Source: Enterococcus raffinosus (GTDB lineage Bacteria > Bacillota > Bacilli > Lactobacillales > Enterococcaceae). From it: a stretch of 64,000 bases of DNA. A program made the translations under genes and the position numbers. Below the pieces are notes generated by a model. It made no database searches. It was not told where the DNA came from and was given only the letters and a program-made list of their open reading frames with translations. Position 1 is the first letter of the stretch. The number at the start of each line of letters is the position of its first letter. Shown piece after piece: positions 18,255 through 28,083 of this stretch. The stretch is taken from positions 1 through 64,000 of the forward strand of contig NZ_JAHLOS010000026.1 in assembly GCF_018917525.1 (NCBI RefSeq), read 5' to 3'.

Positions 18255-19916
18255 CTATTTTTCAACATACGTCCATTTATAGTCCCATGAAGCGCCGGCA
18301 GGATGATGAACGATGCCTTTGACTTTCTCGTTGACTAAATGAGCTTCAGATAGTTGATAAAGCGGTGCAACACCGGATTCCTTCGAAATGATCTCATTAG
18401 CTTTCTGTAAATCATCCCAACGAGCTTCTTCATCGCTAGCATCCTTATTGCCCGAATCATCAACTAATTTGTCATACTCTTCATTGCTCCAACGTCCACG
18501 GTTGTAAGAGTTTCCTGTTACAAACAAATCAGTGAAACTAGATGGATCGGCATAGTCAGCACCCCAACCACCAAGTAAAACATCAAAGTCTCCGGCATTC
18601 GATCGATCTAATCGAACAGAAAATGGCACTGGTGTTGGTTTCACGGTCATTCCTGGCAACGTGTCTTCCAGAACGCCTTGAATATACTCAATTACTTTTT
18701 TAGATGAGTCCGTATCAGAAGCCATCAATTCGAATGATAGTTTATCAATGCCTAATTCCTTTTTGGCTTTATTCCAATATTCTTTTGCTTTCTCTTTATC
18801 ATAAGGAGCTAATTTACCAGCTTCTTTAGCAAAATCTTCATCAGTCTTAGGATTTTTTGACATACCTGATGGCACTAACCCAGTTGATACGACTGAACCA
18901 TCACCTAATACTTGGTTCACTAAAGATTTACGGTTGATAGCATATGAAACAGCTTTACGTAAGTTTTCGTTTTTCCATGGTGAATCTGCTTTTCGTTGAT
19001 TGTATTCAAGATAGCTTGTTCGTGCTTCTTTAAATGATTTATAGGCAGAATCATTGGCATTTTGTTGTGCCAATTCCCCAGACAAGATGACGTCATCGGC
19101 TTCACCATCTTTAAATAGATTCAACGAAGTAGATGATTCTTTTACAACATTGACTTTCACACTAGATAGTTTGACTTCGTCTTTATCCCAGTAAGTATCG
19201 TTTTTCTTGTATTCCCATTCTGTATCAGTACCAGGTCCATCAAATCCTTCTAACGTGAATGGTCCGTTGTAAACAGATTTGTCACTCTTAGTTGCGTATT
19301 CTTTCCCATTTGCTTCCACGACCTTCTGGTTTTGTGGGAAGAATGAAGGAAAGGCTAACAAGTAATCAAAATAAGGTGTTGGTTTTGCTAATTTGATTTC
19401 TAATTCATAATCACCAACTGCTTTAATCCCTAATTCCTCTGGAGCTTTTTTGCCAGCAGAGATATCCGCTGCATTTTCAATGGGTTCAAAAAGATACGCA
19501 TATTCTGAAGCGGTTTCTGGCTTAACGGTACGCTGCCAGCCGAAAACATAATCTTTTGCTGTAACTGGGTCACCATTGGACCATTTAGCATCTTCTCTTA
19601 ATTTAACAGTATAGGTCTTGCCGTCATCACTGACTTTCACTTTCTCGCCTGCGCCAGCTGGTTGAGGCTTGTTGTCTTTGTCTAGACGGTAGATTCCTTC
19701 ATAAACATTATTTAGTGCAGTAAAACTGATTGTATCTGTTGCGACTGACAGATCGGCTGTCGGCATTTCTTGTTGGACCACTAAGTTGAATGTTCCGTTG
19801 TCCTTGGCTTTTGTGCTCGAACTGCTCTCATCAGTCGTTGCACTTTTGCCTCCATAACAACCCGCCAATGCGAGCCCGCAAATCGCGATAATACCATATG
19901 CAAATTTGTTCCTCAT
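18255..19916 (-). CDS. oppA: Oligopeptide-binding lipoprotein OppA
   Basis: Extracellular substrate-binding lipoprotein of 553 residues. The lipobox LAGC gives lipidation at Cys20, followed by a Ser/Thr-rich linker and the SBP family 5 domain with YTVKLREDAKWSNGDPVTAKDYVFGW. It captures peptides and delivers them to OppBC. Typical length. The ATG has an AAAGGGG site upstream. A CodY-like box lies just in front of the gene. Some OppA paralogues in enterococci bind pheromone peptides (PrgZ/TraC type); nothing here distinguishes that role from nutrition. Confidence 0.93.
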   Translation of the reverse strand: MRNKFAYGIIAICGLALAGCYGGKSATTDESSSSTKAKDNGTFNLVVQQEMPTADLSVATDTISFTALNNVYEGIYRLDKDNKPQPAGAGEKVKVSDDGKTYTVKLREDAKWSNGDPVTAKDYVFGWQRTVKPETASEYAYLFEPIENAADISAGKKAPEELGIKAVGDYELEIKLAKPTPYFDYLLAFPSFFPQNQKVVEANGKEYATKSDKSVYNGPFTLEGFDGPGTDTEWEYKKNDTYWDKDEVKLSSVKVNVVKESSTSLNLFKDGEADDVILSGELAQQNANDSAYKSFKEARTSYLEYNQRKADSPWKNENLRKAVSYAINRKSLVNQVLGDGSVVSTGLVPSGMSKNPKTDEDFAKEAGKLAPYDKEKAKEYWNKAKKELGIDKLSFELMASDTDSSKKVIEYIQGVLEDTLPGMTVKPTPVPFSVRLDRSNAGDFDVLLGGWGADYADPSSFTDLFVTGNSYNRGRWSNEEYDKLVDDSGNKDASDEEARWDDLQKANEIISKESGVAPLYQLSEAHLVNEKVKGIVHHPAGASWDYKWTYVEK

Positions 19917-19937
19917 ATCTTTTTCCCCTTTTGATTC

Positions 19938-19952
19938 AATTTTCAGAATAAT
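19938..19952. promoter_or_regulatory. Candidate CodY box at oppA
   Basis: AATTTTCAGAATAAT matches 13 of 15 positions of the CodY consensus AATTTTCWGAAAATT. It is 22 bases upstream of oppA, where binding would block the transcript. CodY control of opp genes is known in low-GC Gram-positives. AT-rich DNA gives chance matches. Confidence 0.5.
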
Positions 19953-20288
19953 TATGAAGTTCTGAATATGAAGAGTAGTTTAATCATTTGTTTTTAATAA
20001 ATCAAACCATATGCTCCAAATGCTCTAATATTTTTTGTTCTTTTGTAAATTAATCCTAATAATTCTTGTAAAATCAGCAATTCTCCTAAAAAATTTTTTT
20101 CATACTAAAATCATTTTGCTGTTTTATGTTCTGCTCTTGCTTAGTGACATGCATATGATAGATAATTAAACGTCCATATATAGTAATAAAATTTTTCTAG
20201 ATGTATGGAGAGTTTCTTTTCATTCGATAAAGATTCATCGGCGTATAATTTTATTAGAAAATATTCTAATCTTTTTTTCATAATCATA
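19953..20288. other. AT-rich divergent intergenic region
   Basis: Separates divergent oppA and leu. Very AT-rich, with no open frame. It should hold the minus-strand oppA promoter, but no convincing -35/-10 pair was picked. Confidence 0.4.
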
Positions 20289-20317
20289 TTGACTTTTCTT
20301 TTCTTTTTTTATACGAT
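20289..20317 (+). promoter_or_regulatory. Promoter of the leu operon
   Basis: TTGACT (20289-20294) and TACGAT (20312-20317) are separated by 17 bases, mostly a pyrimidine tract. Transcription from about 20324 would produce a leader that contains the Leu-rich peptide and the attenuator. Confidence 0.65.
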
Positions 20318-20335
20318 GAATACAACAATTTTTAA

Positions 20336-20350
20336 AAAATTCTGACAATA
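20336..20350. promoter_or_regulatory. Candidate CodY box in the leu leader
   Basis: AAAATTCTGACAATA matches 11 of 15 positions of the CodY consensus. It lies just after the likely transcription start. Weak on sequence, but the place and the known CodY control of branched-chain amino-acid genes make it plausible. Confidence 0.3.
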
Positions 20351-20364
20351 AACGGGTGGTTGCC

Positions 20365-20409
20365 ATGATGAAATCAAATAGGTCTTTCAACGCAACTTTA
20401 TTATTATAG
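20365..20409 (+). CDS. leu operon leader peptide (Leu-Leu-Leu)
   Basis: A 14-codon frame reads MMKSNRSFNATLLL and stops with TAG. Three consecutive TTA leucine codons precede the stop. GGGTGG lies five bases upstream of the ATG. Forty bases on is a strong terminator, and then leuA. This is the classic layout of ribosome-mediated attenuation: a ribosome stalled at the Leu codons when charged tRNA-Leu is scarce would change the fold of the downstream RNA. The position, codon content and ribosome site together make it convincing. Confidence 0.85.
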   Translation: MMKSNRSFNATLLL

Positions 20410-20411
20410 CT

Positions 20412-20498
20412 GGGACTTTCTGAAAATCATTTCATAAAGTCCCTATTCGCATTGCATCGGAAAAGAAAGTGGTTCTTTTCCGATGGAGTGCTTTTTTT
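20412..20498 (+). terminator. leu attenuator (pause hairpin plus intrinsic terminator)
   Basis: The first stem, GGGACTTTCTGAA with TTCATAAAGTCCC (20412-20443), directly follows the leader stop. The second stem starts GCATTGCATCGG and ends CCGATGGAGTGC with an AAAAGAA/TTCTTTT core, followed by seven Ts (20449-20498). It ends 31 bases before leuA, so it must be bypassed for expression. CTTTCTGA in the first stem can also pair with TCGGAAAAG of the terminator, a possible antiterminator; that alternative fold is an inference. Confidence 0.85.
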
Positions 20499-20529
20499 AT
20501 ACCCGTTTTTGATTTGAGGAGGAGTAAAA

Positions 20530-22044
20530 ATGAGAAAGATTCAATTTTTTGACACCACATTAAGAGATGGTGAACAGACACCGGGAGTAAATTTTAATAC
20601 GAAAGAAAAGGTTCAGATTGCTCTTCAATTAGAAAAATGGGGAGTCGATGTCATCGAGGCTGGATTTCCGATTGCTTCACCTGGTGATTTTGAAGCAGTG
20701 CAAAGTATTGCTCGTCAGGTAAAGAATATGACAGTAACAGGATTAGCACGTTGTCAGAGAAAAGATATTGATCGTGCTTATGAAGCCCTAAAGGACGCCG
20801 TTGATCCGCAAATTCACGTATTCTTGGCAACAAGCGATGTCCACATGCAGTACAAATTAAAAATGACTCGAGAGGAAGTTCTTGCTTCTATTAAAGAGCA
20901 TGTCAGTTATGCACGCAGTTTATTTGAAAAAGTTCAGTTTTCTCCTGAAGATGCCTCTCGAACAGAAAAAGACTTCCTATTAGAAGCAGTACAAACAGCC
21001 ATTGATGCTGGAGCTACTATTATTAATGTACCTGATACTGTCGGCTATTCGAATCCGACGGAATATGGCGCGATTTTTAAATCACTGATCGAAAATATTG
21101 AAAGTGAGCGAGAAATCTCCTTTTCTTCCCATTGTCACGACGATCTAGGAATGGCTACCGCAAACGCACTAGCTGCAATCGAAAATGGCGCGAACCGCGT
21201 TGAAGGTGCGATTAACGGAATCGGCGAACGTGCTGGCAACACGGCTTTGGAAGAAGTTGCCTTGGCATTAGCGATCCGCAAGGACTTTTATCAATGCGAA
21301 TCGAATATTGTATTAAATGAAACAAAAAGAACCAGTGAACTGGTTTCACGCCTTTCTGGTATTCCGGTTCCCAAAAATAAAGCGATCGTCGGCGATAATG
21401 CCTATGCGCATGAATCTGGCATTCACCAAGATGGTGTATTGAAGAATCCAGAGACTTACGAGATCATTACCCCGACTTTAGTAGGCGTCAATCAAAATTC
21501 TCTTCCACTTGGAAAATTATCGGGGCGTCATGCTTTTAACGCTAAATTGGAAGAGCTGGGATATCAATTAAACGACACTGATAGCAAAGAAGCTTTCAAA
21601 CGCTTTAAAGCATTAGCAGATAAAAAGAAACAAATTACTGATAAGGATTTAATCGCCCTGCTCGCAGATCAATATCGAGAAGAAACCGAAAAATACAAGC
21701 TGGCGGATGTTCAAGTTCAATACAGCTCGAATGGCTATCAAGGAGCGATTGTCTCTATTATTAATGAAGAAAACGAAATACAAGTCGCCTCTCAAATTGG
21801 TTCAGGTAGTATCCAAGCGATTTATAATACGATCGACGAATTACTCCAGCAAGATCCAGAATTGACGGAATATGAAATTCAGGCATTAACTGGTGGTGAG
21901 GACGCTCAAGCTGAAGTTCGCGTAACCCTACAAGATAAAGAAACCAACAATGAATTTCGCGGAATCGGCGTTGATTTCGATGTCCTTCATGCATCAGCCA
22001 AAGCTTACGTTCAAGCCAGTAATCATTTAAAACAAAATGGTTAG
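20530..22044 (+). CDS. leuA: 2-isopropylmalate synthase LeuA
   Basis: First enzyme of leucine synthesis: condenses 2-oxoisovalerate with acetyl-CoA to 2-isopropylmalate. It has 504 residues. The catalytic TIM barrel begins with [11 protein letters not shown], the metal ligands are in [10 protein letters not shown], and [12 protein letters not shown] follows. The C-terminal LeuA allosteric domain (about 390-504), which binds leucine for feedback inhibition, is complete. A GAGGAGGAG ribosome site precedes the ATG. It opens leuABCD; no ilv genes are nearby. Confidence 0.96.
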   Translation: MRKIQFFDTTLRDGEQTPGVNFNTKEKVQIALQLEKWGVDVIEAGFPIASPGDFEAVQSIARQVKNMTVTGLARCQRKDIDRAYEALKDAVDPQIHVFLATSDVHMQYKLKMTREEVLASIKEHVSYARSLFEKVQFSPEDASRTEKDFLLEAVQTAIDAGATIINVPDTVGYSNPTEYGAIFKSLIENIESEREISFSSHCHDDLGMATANALAAIENGANRVEGAINGIGERAGNTALEEVALALAIRKDFYQCESNIVLNETKRTSELVSRLSGIPVPKNKAIVGDNAYAHESGIHQDGVLKNPETYEIITPTLVGVNQNSLPLGKLSGRHAFNAKLEELGYQLNDTDSKEAFKRFKALADKKKQITDKDLIALLADQYREETEKYKLADVQVQYSSNGYQGAIVSIINEENEIQVASQIGSGSIQAIYNTIDELLQQDPELTEYEIQALTGGEDAQAEVRVTLQDKETNNEFRGIGVDFDVLHASAKAYVQASNHLKQNG

Positions 22045-22062
22045 TTAAATAAACTGAAATCT

Positions 22063-22246
22063 AAAAATGAAAACTTTATTTTGAGATAGGATGCTAGTCC
22101 AACTTTTCGCAGAGCTCTTGGCACGCGGCTTAGCATCAATAAAACAGTTAATTCTTTTTCGTCTCGTTTAGTTGGATAGTATACGTGGCGATGATCAGAC
22201 TCATTTTTCGTTTTTGGAAAAATGAATACTTTAATATGAGATAGGA
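22063..22246 (+). repeat. Direct repeat pair in the leuA-leuB spacer
   Basis: Two 29-base copies at 22063-22091 and 22218-22246 match at 26 positions; both contain TGAGATAGGA. The second copy supplies the leuB ribosome site. The 126 bases between them hold a 26-codon frame (22091-22171) beginning MLVQLFAELLARG with eight leucines, but its ribosome site is poor. The 210-base spacer is out of place in an operon whose other genes abut. Partial duplication of the leuB leader, or insertion of a short element, would explain it. Confidence 0.6.
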
Positions 22247-22254
22247 GCAGATAC

Positions 22255-23304
22255 ATGAATAGTAAAATTGTTGTTTTAGCCGGTGACGGTATTGGACCAG
22301 AAATTATGGATAGCGGGTTACAGGTACTAGCAGCTATCGAAAAGAAATGTACACATACATTTGAACTTGAAGAGCTTCCTTTTGGAGGTGCAGGAATTGA
22401 TGAAGCTGGTGCTTCTCTTCCAGAAAAAACACTCACTGCTTGTCAGGCCGCTGATGCGATTCTTTTAGGAGCAATCGGCGGTCCGAAATGGGAAAAAATG
22501 CAGGATACACCAGAAAAAGGTTTACTAGCTTTGAGAAAAGCATTAAATTTGTTCGCCAACATTCGGCCAGTCTCAGTTTCTTCTGCCCTGCTGCATCTTT
22601 CGCCTTTAAAACCAGAAATTCTTGAAGGTACTGATTTAATTATTGTACGAGAATTGAGCAGCGGTATTTATTTTGGGGAACCTCGGGAATTGACCGATAC
22701 GATGGCTTACGATACGGCACGCTATCAAAAGGAAGAAATCGAACGAATTCTGCATTCAGCCTTTAAAATCGCTCAAGGTCGCGATAAAAAAGTAACCTCA
22801 GTAGATAAAGCGAATGTACTTGCTTCTAGTAAATTATGGCGGGCAACCGCGGAGCAAGTTGCCAAAGAATATCCTGATTGTCAACTAGAGCATCAATACG
22901 TTGATTCAGCGGCGATGAAATTAATCCAAAACCCGAAAGCCTTTGACGTCATCGTAACGGAGAATCTTTTCGGTGATATCTTGAGTGATGAAGCATCAGT
23001 ACTGCCAGGTTCGCTAGGTGTGCTGCCGAGTGCAAGTCACAGCGATGGCGGCCCTTCGCTTTACGAACCGATTCATGGATCGGCGCCAGACATCGCAGGA
23101 AAAGGGATCGCAAATCCGATCTCAATGATTTTGTCAGTGGCGATGATGTTACGCCAATCATTCCAAGAAGAGCAAGCAGCAAAAGCAATTGAAATAGCAT
23201 GCGATACAGTTCTATCTAAAGGGATCTTTACTCATGACTTGGGTGGACAAGCAACGACAGCCGAATTTACGAACGCTGTGATTCAAGAATTGGAGGAAGC
23301 ATAA
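22255..23304 (+). CDS. leuB: 3-isopropylmalate dehydrogenase LeuB
   Basis: NAD-dependent oxidative decarboxylase of 349 residues that converts 3-isopropylmalate to 2-oxoisocaproate. Visible features are the GDGIGPEI start, [18 protein letters not shown], and the metal site region with [13 protein letters not shown] and [13 protein letters not shown]. Full length. ATAGGAG precedes the ATG. It is followed by leuC after two bases. Confidence 0.96.
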   Translation: MNSKIVVLAGDGIGPEIMDSGLQVLAAIEKKCTHTFELEELPFGGAGIDEAGASLPEKTLTACQAADAILLGAIGGPKWEKMQDTPEKGLLALRKALNLFANIRPVSVSSALLHLSPLKPEILEGTDLIIVRELSSGIYFGEPRELTDTMAYDTARYQKEEIERILHSAFKIAQGRDKKVTSVDKANVLASSKLWRATAEQVAKEYPDCQLEHQYVDSAAMKLIQNPKAFDVIVTENLFGDILSDEASVLPGSLGVLPSASHSDGGPSLYEPIHGSAPDIAGKGIANPISMILSVAMMLRQSFQEEQAAKAIEIACDTVLSKGIFTHDLGGQATTAEFTNAVIQELEEA

Positions 23305-23306
23305 TT

Positions 23307-24680
23307 ATGGGAAAAACACTATTTGATAAACTGTGGGATCGTCACGTCGTTCATGGCGAGGAAGGCGCCCCGCAGTTGCTTTACATTGATCTCCATTTGA
23401 TCCATGAAGTTACCTCGCCTCAAGCATTTGCAGGAATTCGTGAAGCCGGCCGAACATTGCGTCATCCTGAGCGGACGTTTGCTACGATGGATCATAACAC
23501 TCCGACTAAAGACATTTTTAACTTCACCGATCTAGTGGCGAAAAAACAAATCGATACCTTGAGAGACAATTGCCAAGAATTTGGTGTCCAGCTTTGTGAC
23601 AACGGCAGTGATCGTCAAGGGATTGTTCACATGGTTGGACCGGAAACAGGGTTGACCCAACCTGGCAAAACAATTGTTTGTGGGGATTCACACACCGCAA
23701 CTCACGGCGCTTTTGGCGCACTAGCTTTCGGCATCGGTACTAGCGAAGTAGAACACGTTTTTGCCACTCAGACGCTTTGGCAAAACAAACCGAAAAATAT
23801 GGGCATTAAGGTCACTGGCAAATTGCCGAAAGGCGTTTACGCAAAAGATATCATTTTGGCCTTGATAGCAAAATACGGGACAGATTTTGGTGTAGGCTAC
23901 GGGGCGGAATTTTGTGGAGAAACCATTGAAAATCTTTCAATGGAAGAGCGTATGACAATCTGTAATATGGCGATTGAAGGCGGCGCGAAAATCGGTTTGA
24001 TCGCTCCAGACGAAAAGACCTTCGATTATGTGGCTGGTCGCGAATTTGCACCGAAAAATATGGAAGCAGCAATCAATGATTGGAAAGAACTTTATACAGA
24101 CGAAGACGCCCGCTATGATAAAGTATTGACACTCGATGCCAGTGAATTGGTGCCATTTGTTACTTGGGGGACCAATCCTGAAATGGGTGTTCCGTTTGAC
24201 GGAACCTTCCCAGCGATCACATCGCCAGATCTGCAAAAAGCTTACGATTACATGGATCTAAAACCTGGACAAACCCCATCAGATATTCCAATCGGCTATG
24301 TCTTTATTGGTTCTTGTACAAATGGACGCTTGTCTGATTTACAGGAAGCAGCTAAAATCGTGGAAGGCAAAAAAGTTCATAACAATGTTACAGCCATCGT
24401 CGTTCCCGGTTCTAGACCTGTTCGTAAAGCCGCTGAAGAAATCGGATTGGACAAAGTTTTTATCGAGGCTGGTTTTGAATGGCGCGAACCTGGCTGCTCC
24501 ATGTGTCTAGGGATGAACCCTGACCGAGTACCAGCTGGTGTTCATTGTGCTTCAACATCTAATCGAAATTTCCAAGGACGCCAAGGCAAAGATGCTCGCA
24601 CACACCTTTGTAGTCCAGCAATGGCCGCATTGGCAGCCATTCACGGAAACTTTGTCGATAGCCGCAAGGAGGTCATCTAA
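23307..24680 (+). CDS. leuC: 3-isopropylmalate dehydratase large subunit LeuC
   Basis: Aconitase-family subunit of 457 residues that, with LeuD, isomerises 2- to 3-isopropylmalate. The three [4Fe-4S] cysteines lie in GSCTNGR and [17 protein letters not shown] and [12 protein letters not shown] are typical of the family. The stop overlaps the leuD ATG by one base, so the two subunits are co-translated. Confidence 0.96.
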   Translation: MGKTLFDKLWDRHVVHGEEGAPQLLYIDLHLIHEVTSPQAFAGIREAGRTLRHPERTFATMDHNTPTKDIFNFTDLVAKKQIDTLRDNCQEFGVQLCDNGSDRQGIVHMVGPETGLTQPGKTIVCGDSHTATHGAFGALAFGIGTSEVEHVFATQTLWQNKPKNMGIKVTGKLPKGVYAKDIILALIAKYGTDFGVGYGAEFCGETIENLSMEERMTICNMAIEGGAKIGLIAPDEKTFDYVAGREFAPKNMEAAINDWKELYTDEDARYDKVLTLDASELVPFVTWGTNPEMGVPFDGTFPAITSPDLQKAYDYMDLKPGQTPSDIPIGYVFIGSCTNGRLSDLQEAAKIVEGKKVHNNVTAIVVPGSRPVRKAAEEIGLDKVFIEAGFEWREPGCSMCLGMNPDRVPAGVHCASTSNRNFQGRQGKDARTHLCSPAMAALAAIHGNFVDSRKEVI

Positions 24681-25264
24681 TGGAAAAATTTACGACTTAT
24701 ACAGGAAAATCTGTTCCACTAATGAATGATAACATCGATACTGACCAAATCATCCCAAAAGGCTTTTTGAAACAAGTCGATAAAGCTGGTTTTGGTAAAC
24801 ATCTTTTTGATGAATGGCGCTTTTTAGAAGATGGATCACCAAATCCTGCATTTATTTTAAACGCTCCTGAACGAAAAGACGCAACTATCTTAATCTCTGG
24901 TGAAAACTTCGGATCCGGGTCTTCCCGGGAACACGCGGCTTGGGCCATTCAAGACTACGGCTTCAAAGCAGTCATCACCGGCAGCTATAGCGATATCTTC
25001 TATATGAATGCTTTGAAAAATGGCCTGCTGCCAATTCGTATGGATCAAAGTATCCGTGAAATTCTTAGCCAAATTCCTGCGGATCAGACGATTACGATTG
25101 ATCTGCCAAAACAAGAAGTACGGACTGCCGAAGCCTGCTATGCTTTTCAAATTGATCCGACTTGGAAAGAAAAATTGGTAAATGGGTTAGATGATATTAG
25201 CATCACCCTGCAGTATGAAGATGAAATCACTGCATACGAAGAAAAAATGCCAACTTACGAATAA
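24680..25264 (+). CDS. leuD: 3-isopropylmalate dehydratase small subunit LeuD
   Basis: Swivel-domain subunit of 194 residues completing the LeuCD dehydratase. It has [11 protein letters not shown] near the N-terminus and the [12 protein letters not shown] loop that binds substrate. Full length. AAGGAGG precedes the start. Last gene of the leu operon, with a strong terminator directly behind. Confidence 0.96.
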   Translation: MEKFTTYTGKSVPLMNDNIDTDQIIPKGFLKQVDKAGFGKHLFDEWRFLEDGSPNPAFILNAPERKDATILISGENFGSGSSREHAAWAIQDYGFKAVITGSYSDIFYMNALKNGLLPIRMDQSIREILSQIPADQTITIDLPKQEVRTAEACYAFQIDPTWKEKLVNGLDDISITLQYEDEITAYEEKMPTYE

Positions 25265-25267
25265 ACG

Positions 25268-25317
25268 AAAAGAGCGTGTCAAAACTTTATAATAAAAAGT
25301 TTTGACACGCTCTTTTT
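25268..25317. terminator. Bidirectional terminator between leuD and the ABC gene
   Basis: AAAAGAGCGTGTCAAAACTTT pairs with its complement around a seven-base loop, with Ts on both outer sides. It serves leuD and the converging ABC transporter gene. Confidence 0.9.
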
Positions 25318-27109
25318 AATTTACCACTTGTTCTTGCACATATTGCGCATAAAGTGGATGACTGGCAATTAACTCACTATGCGTTCCATGACCAGTTACT
25401 TCACCTTTTTCAATAAAGTAAATATGATCGGCATCCACAATCGTTGATAAACGATGAGCGATTACTAATGTTGTCCGCCCTTCCATCAATTGATCCAACG
25501 CTCGCTGAACCTTTTCCTCAGATTGTGAATCCAAGCTAGCGGTTGCTTCATCTAGCATCAGAATTTTAGGATCACGTAAAAATGCTCGAGCAATGGCGAT
25601 TCGTTGTTTTTGTCCACCGGATAATTTCACCCCGCGTTCTCCCAGTTCTGTTTCCAGTTGATCAGGAAAATCGCGAACGAATTGATCGGCATAGGCTAAT
25701 TCTAATCCATGCCACAATTCTTTCTCTGTTAATGGTCGATCTAACCCATACTGCAAATTCTCACGAATGCTCCCAGCAAAAACGGCGCTATCTTGCGAAA
25801 CATATCCGATTTGTGACCGCCAATTTGCTAGGCTAAGTTCTTCGATTGATTCATCTCCAATTTTAACTGTTCCATCATTTGGCTGATAGAAGCGTTCTAA
25901 CAGAGCAAAGATGGTGGATTTCCCGCCTCAGCTTGGTCCAGCAAAAGCAATCACAGTATTTGGTTTCGCTTCAAAGGACACATTTTTTAAAATTGGACGA
26001 TCTGCTACATAATGGAAGGAAAGGTTTTCCGCTTTGATTGTCTTGCCTGCCACATCTACTGCTTTACCTGTTTCGATCGGTTCTAATTCCGTCTTCAAGA
26101 TTTGTTCGATTCGTTCGGTCGCACCCATGGCTTTTTGTACTTGCGAGAAGAACGTTGCAAAGCTAGCTGCCGGCATCATGATGTTAAATAGATACAACAA
26201 GAAAGCGACTAGTTGTCCACTCGTTAGTGTCCCCGCTTGAACACGAACAGCACCATATCCTAAGATACCAACAAACAAACCCAGCATGACGGTGGTAATG
26301 ATTGGCTGGAGCATCGCTTCGACCTTCGCATCCTTGATTCCTAAATTAAAAATCTTATTGATAAATGAACCGCCGCTGTTTTTTTCAAATGTTTCACCAT
26401 TACTAGATTTGATCAAGCGAATCTCAGATAATTTTTCACTGGCTTCTGCATTGAAATCCGCGGTTGCCGCCTGCAATTGCCGACCTAAGCGTGACATAAT
26501 TCGTCCAATCGGCATCATAATCAACGCCATGATCGGCACTGCTAAGAACATCATCGCCGCCATTTTCCAATCCATTACAAATAGAATAATCATAGATCCA
26601 ACTAATTGGATCGCACCCGTGATAAAATTAGGAAATTGCGTTGCGACTAAATCTTTAATGACTGTTGTATCATTCACCAGCCGCGAGCTGCTTTCTCCTG
26701 ATTTGTGGTCATCATAATAACCAACAGGCATCTGTAGTAAATGCCCCCATAATTTTTCTCGTAATGATTTAACAGCACTCTCACCAACATAACGCAGTAG
26801 AAAACTTCCAATCGCACCGAAGGCTAATTGTGCCACAAAAGCTAAGACTAATACGATCAGCATGGTCTTATCGATTTGCGCTAACTTGCTTGTATCAATC
26901 AAGCCTTTGGTCAATTGCGGAACGATTAAACTTGCGCCGCTTGTTAATAAACTCAAAAATAAGCCAATCGCAAAAAGTGATTTTTTAGGATTCACACTCA
27001 GAATCAAGCGCAAAAAATCCTTTAATTTATAGTTGCTTTTCTTTTTATCGCCCTTCACTATTTCTTCAGGCGCCATACTCATATCCCGATCCATTGTTGG
27101 TTCCTCCAA
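25316..27109 (-). pseudogene. Multidrug-type ABC exporter, interrupted by one TGA in Walker A
   Basis: The full frame would be a 597-residue half-transporter (six membrane segments, then an ATPase domain), of the BmrA/LmrA type. The reading frame is intact at both ends except for TGA at 25928-25930 (codon 394), in the middle of Walker A: AGPS-stop-GGKST, where GGA encoding Gly is expected. The downstream part still has the signature [15 protein letters not shown], Walker [13 protein letters not shown] and the switch His in AHRLST. One base change would explain it. As read, the product stops without any ATPase core and cannot work unless the TGA is read through. A sequencing error is possible. 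Confidence 0.85.
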
Positions 27110-27159
27110 ACGTATAATCGCGAGTCCTTTTATAGAAGAGTCTCGCTAAATTTATCCTT

Positions 27160-27861
27160 TTAAAAATCTTCCCATTCAGTGTCTTCTGGACCTCGCGTTT
27201 TTCGTGGGTCCTCACAGAAATTCTGATTTCCCCAAAAATTCCGTTGAAAATCATGATTGAAATTCCGGGAAAAATCTCGTGATGCATTTCGCATCTCACG
27301 TTGCATTTGATGTCGCATCCGATGCTGCTCTTCCCGCGAAAGATTTTGCCAATCCTCTTGCCAATTTTCAGCGAACTGTTCACGCATCGCCTGCATCTGA
27401 CGGAGACGATCCATTGGATCAACAAAGCGACCCGCCTGCTTTTGAAATTCCTCTTGCCAGCCGGCAGAGATTTTTTGCATGTACTCGCTGAAATTTCCCT
27501 GTTCTTCTTCCGTCAATCCGGCAAAGAAGGCTTCACTCATATCCTCGCCGACATGGCTTAATTTTTGGGCTTTTTGTTTTCCTTTTTCGGTTAAGAAGAC
27601 ACGTTTGATTCGTTTATCGTGCTCTTCTTCTTTTCTTAATACGTCGCCGCCTTTTTCCATCTTCTTCATCAGCTCTGCTAAGGAACTTGGACGAATATCT
27701 AAAATTTCGGCTAGCTGACTTTGAATCAAGCCGTCTTCCCTTGCTAGAATTGCTAAGACACGTTGCTGCCCCGTTAGTTTTTGTCTTTTACTCATAAAAG
27801 CGTTACTGGCAGAACTGATAAAACGTAATTGACGCATCAAATCTTTAGTAAACTCACTCAT
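27160..27861 (-). CDS. MarR-family repressor with long charged tail
   Basis: Winged-helix MarR regulator of 233 residues. The DNA-binding part is about residues 30-110 (LAEILDIRPSSLAELMKKMEKGGDVLRKE, then the KRIKRVFLTEKG wing). Usual MarR proteins have about 145 residues; here an extra 80-residue tail, about 150-233, is rich in Gln, Arg, Met, Asn and Phe and has no recognised fold. It lies 50 bases upstream of the broken exporter on the same strand, so it probably controls that operon and itself through the palindromes upstream. Inducing ligand unknown. Confidence 0.85.
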   Translation of the reverse strand: MSEFTKDLMRQLRFISSASNAFMSKRQKLTGQQRVLAILAREDGLIQSQLAEILDIRPSSLAELMKKMEKGGDVLRKEEEHDKRIKRVFLTEKGKQKAQKLSHVGEDMSEAFFAGLTEEEQGNFSEYMQKISAGWQEEFQKQAGRFVDPMDRLRQMQAMREQFAENWQEDWQNLSREEQHRMRHQMQREMRNASRDFSRNFNHDFQRNFWGNQNFCEDPRKTRGPEDTEWEDF

Positions 27862-27891
27862 TTAAAAAATCCCCTTTTTTTATCATTAAGT

Positions 27892-27948
27892 TCGGTACCG
27901 AAATTTATTTCGTTTGCTATTATAGTTCGGTACCGAACAGTTGTCAAC
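27892..27948 (-). promoter_or_regulatory. marR-exporter promoter with two operators
   Basis: On the minus strand TTGACA (27943-27948) and TATAAT (27920-27925) are both perfect consensus, 17 bases apart. The palindrome GTTCGGTACCGAAC (27926-27939) fills the spacer. A second copy, TTCGGTACCGAA (27892-27903), lies 35 bases away, near the transcription start. This is a textbook repressor arrangement and identifies the likely binding site of the adjacent MarR protein. Confidence 0.85.
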
Positions 27949-28044
27949 AACTTTGCTACATAAATTAACGCAATAGATTCGTTTTATAAAGAAAACATGC
28001 TTTAAAGAAGCGTTGTTAAAACTCGTGTACGTTAAAAAAAGCAT

Positions 28045-28078
28045 AAAAAAAGAACTCAGTGACATTCACCGAGTTCTG
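28045..28078 (-). terminator. Terminator after the feo operon
   Basis: On the minus strand AGAACTCGGTG pairs with CACTGAGTTCT with one mismatch, followed by seven Ts. It sits six bases past the last feo gene. Confidence 0.85.
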
Positions 28079-28083
28079 AAATG

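Noticed and set aside
20351-20364. GGGTGGTTGCC looked like a T-box core before leuA
   Set aside because: It does not match the conserved T-box bases (AGGGTGGNACCGCG), and no stem I or specifier structure is present. It is the ribosome site of the Leu leader peptide.
22041-22436. 131-codon minus-strand frame over the leuA-leuB spacer
   Set aside because: Most of it is antisense to leuB; no ribosome site and no recognised family.
26286-26717. 143-codon plus-strand frame
   Set aside because: It is antisense to the conserved membrane domain of the ABC exporter, with no ribosome site or known family.
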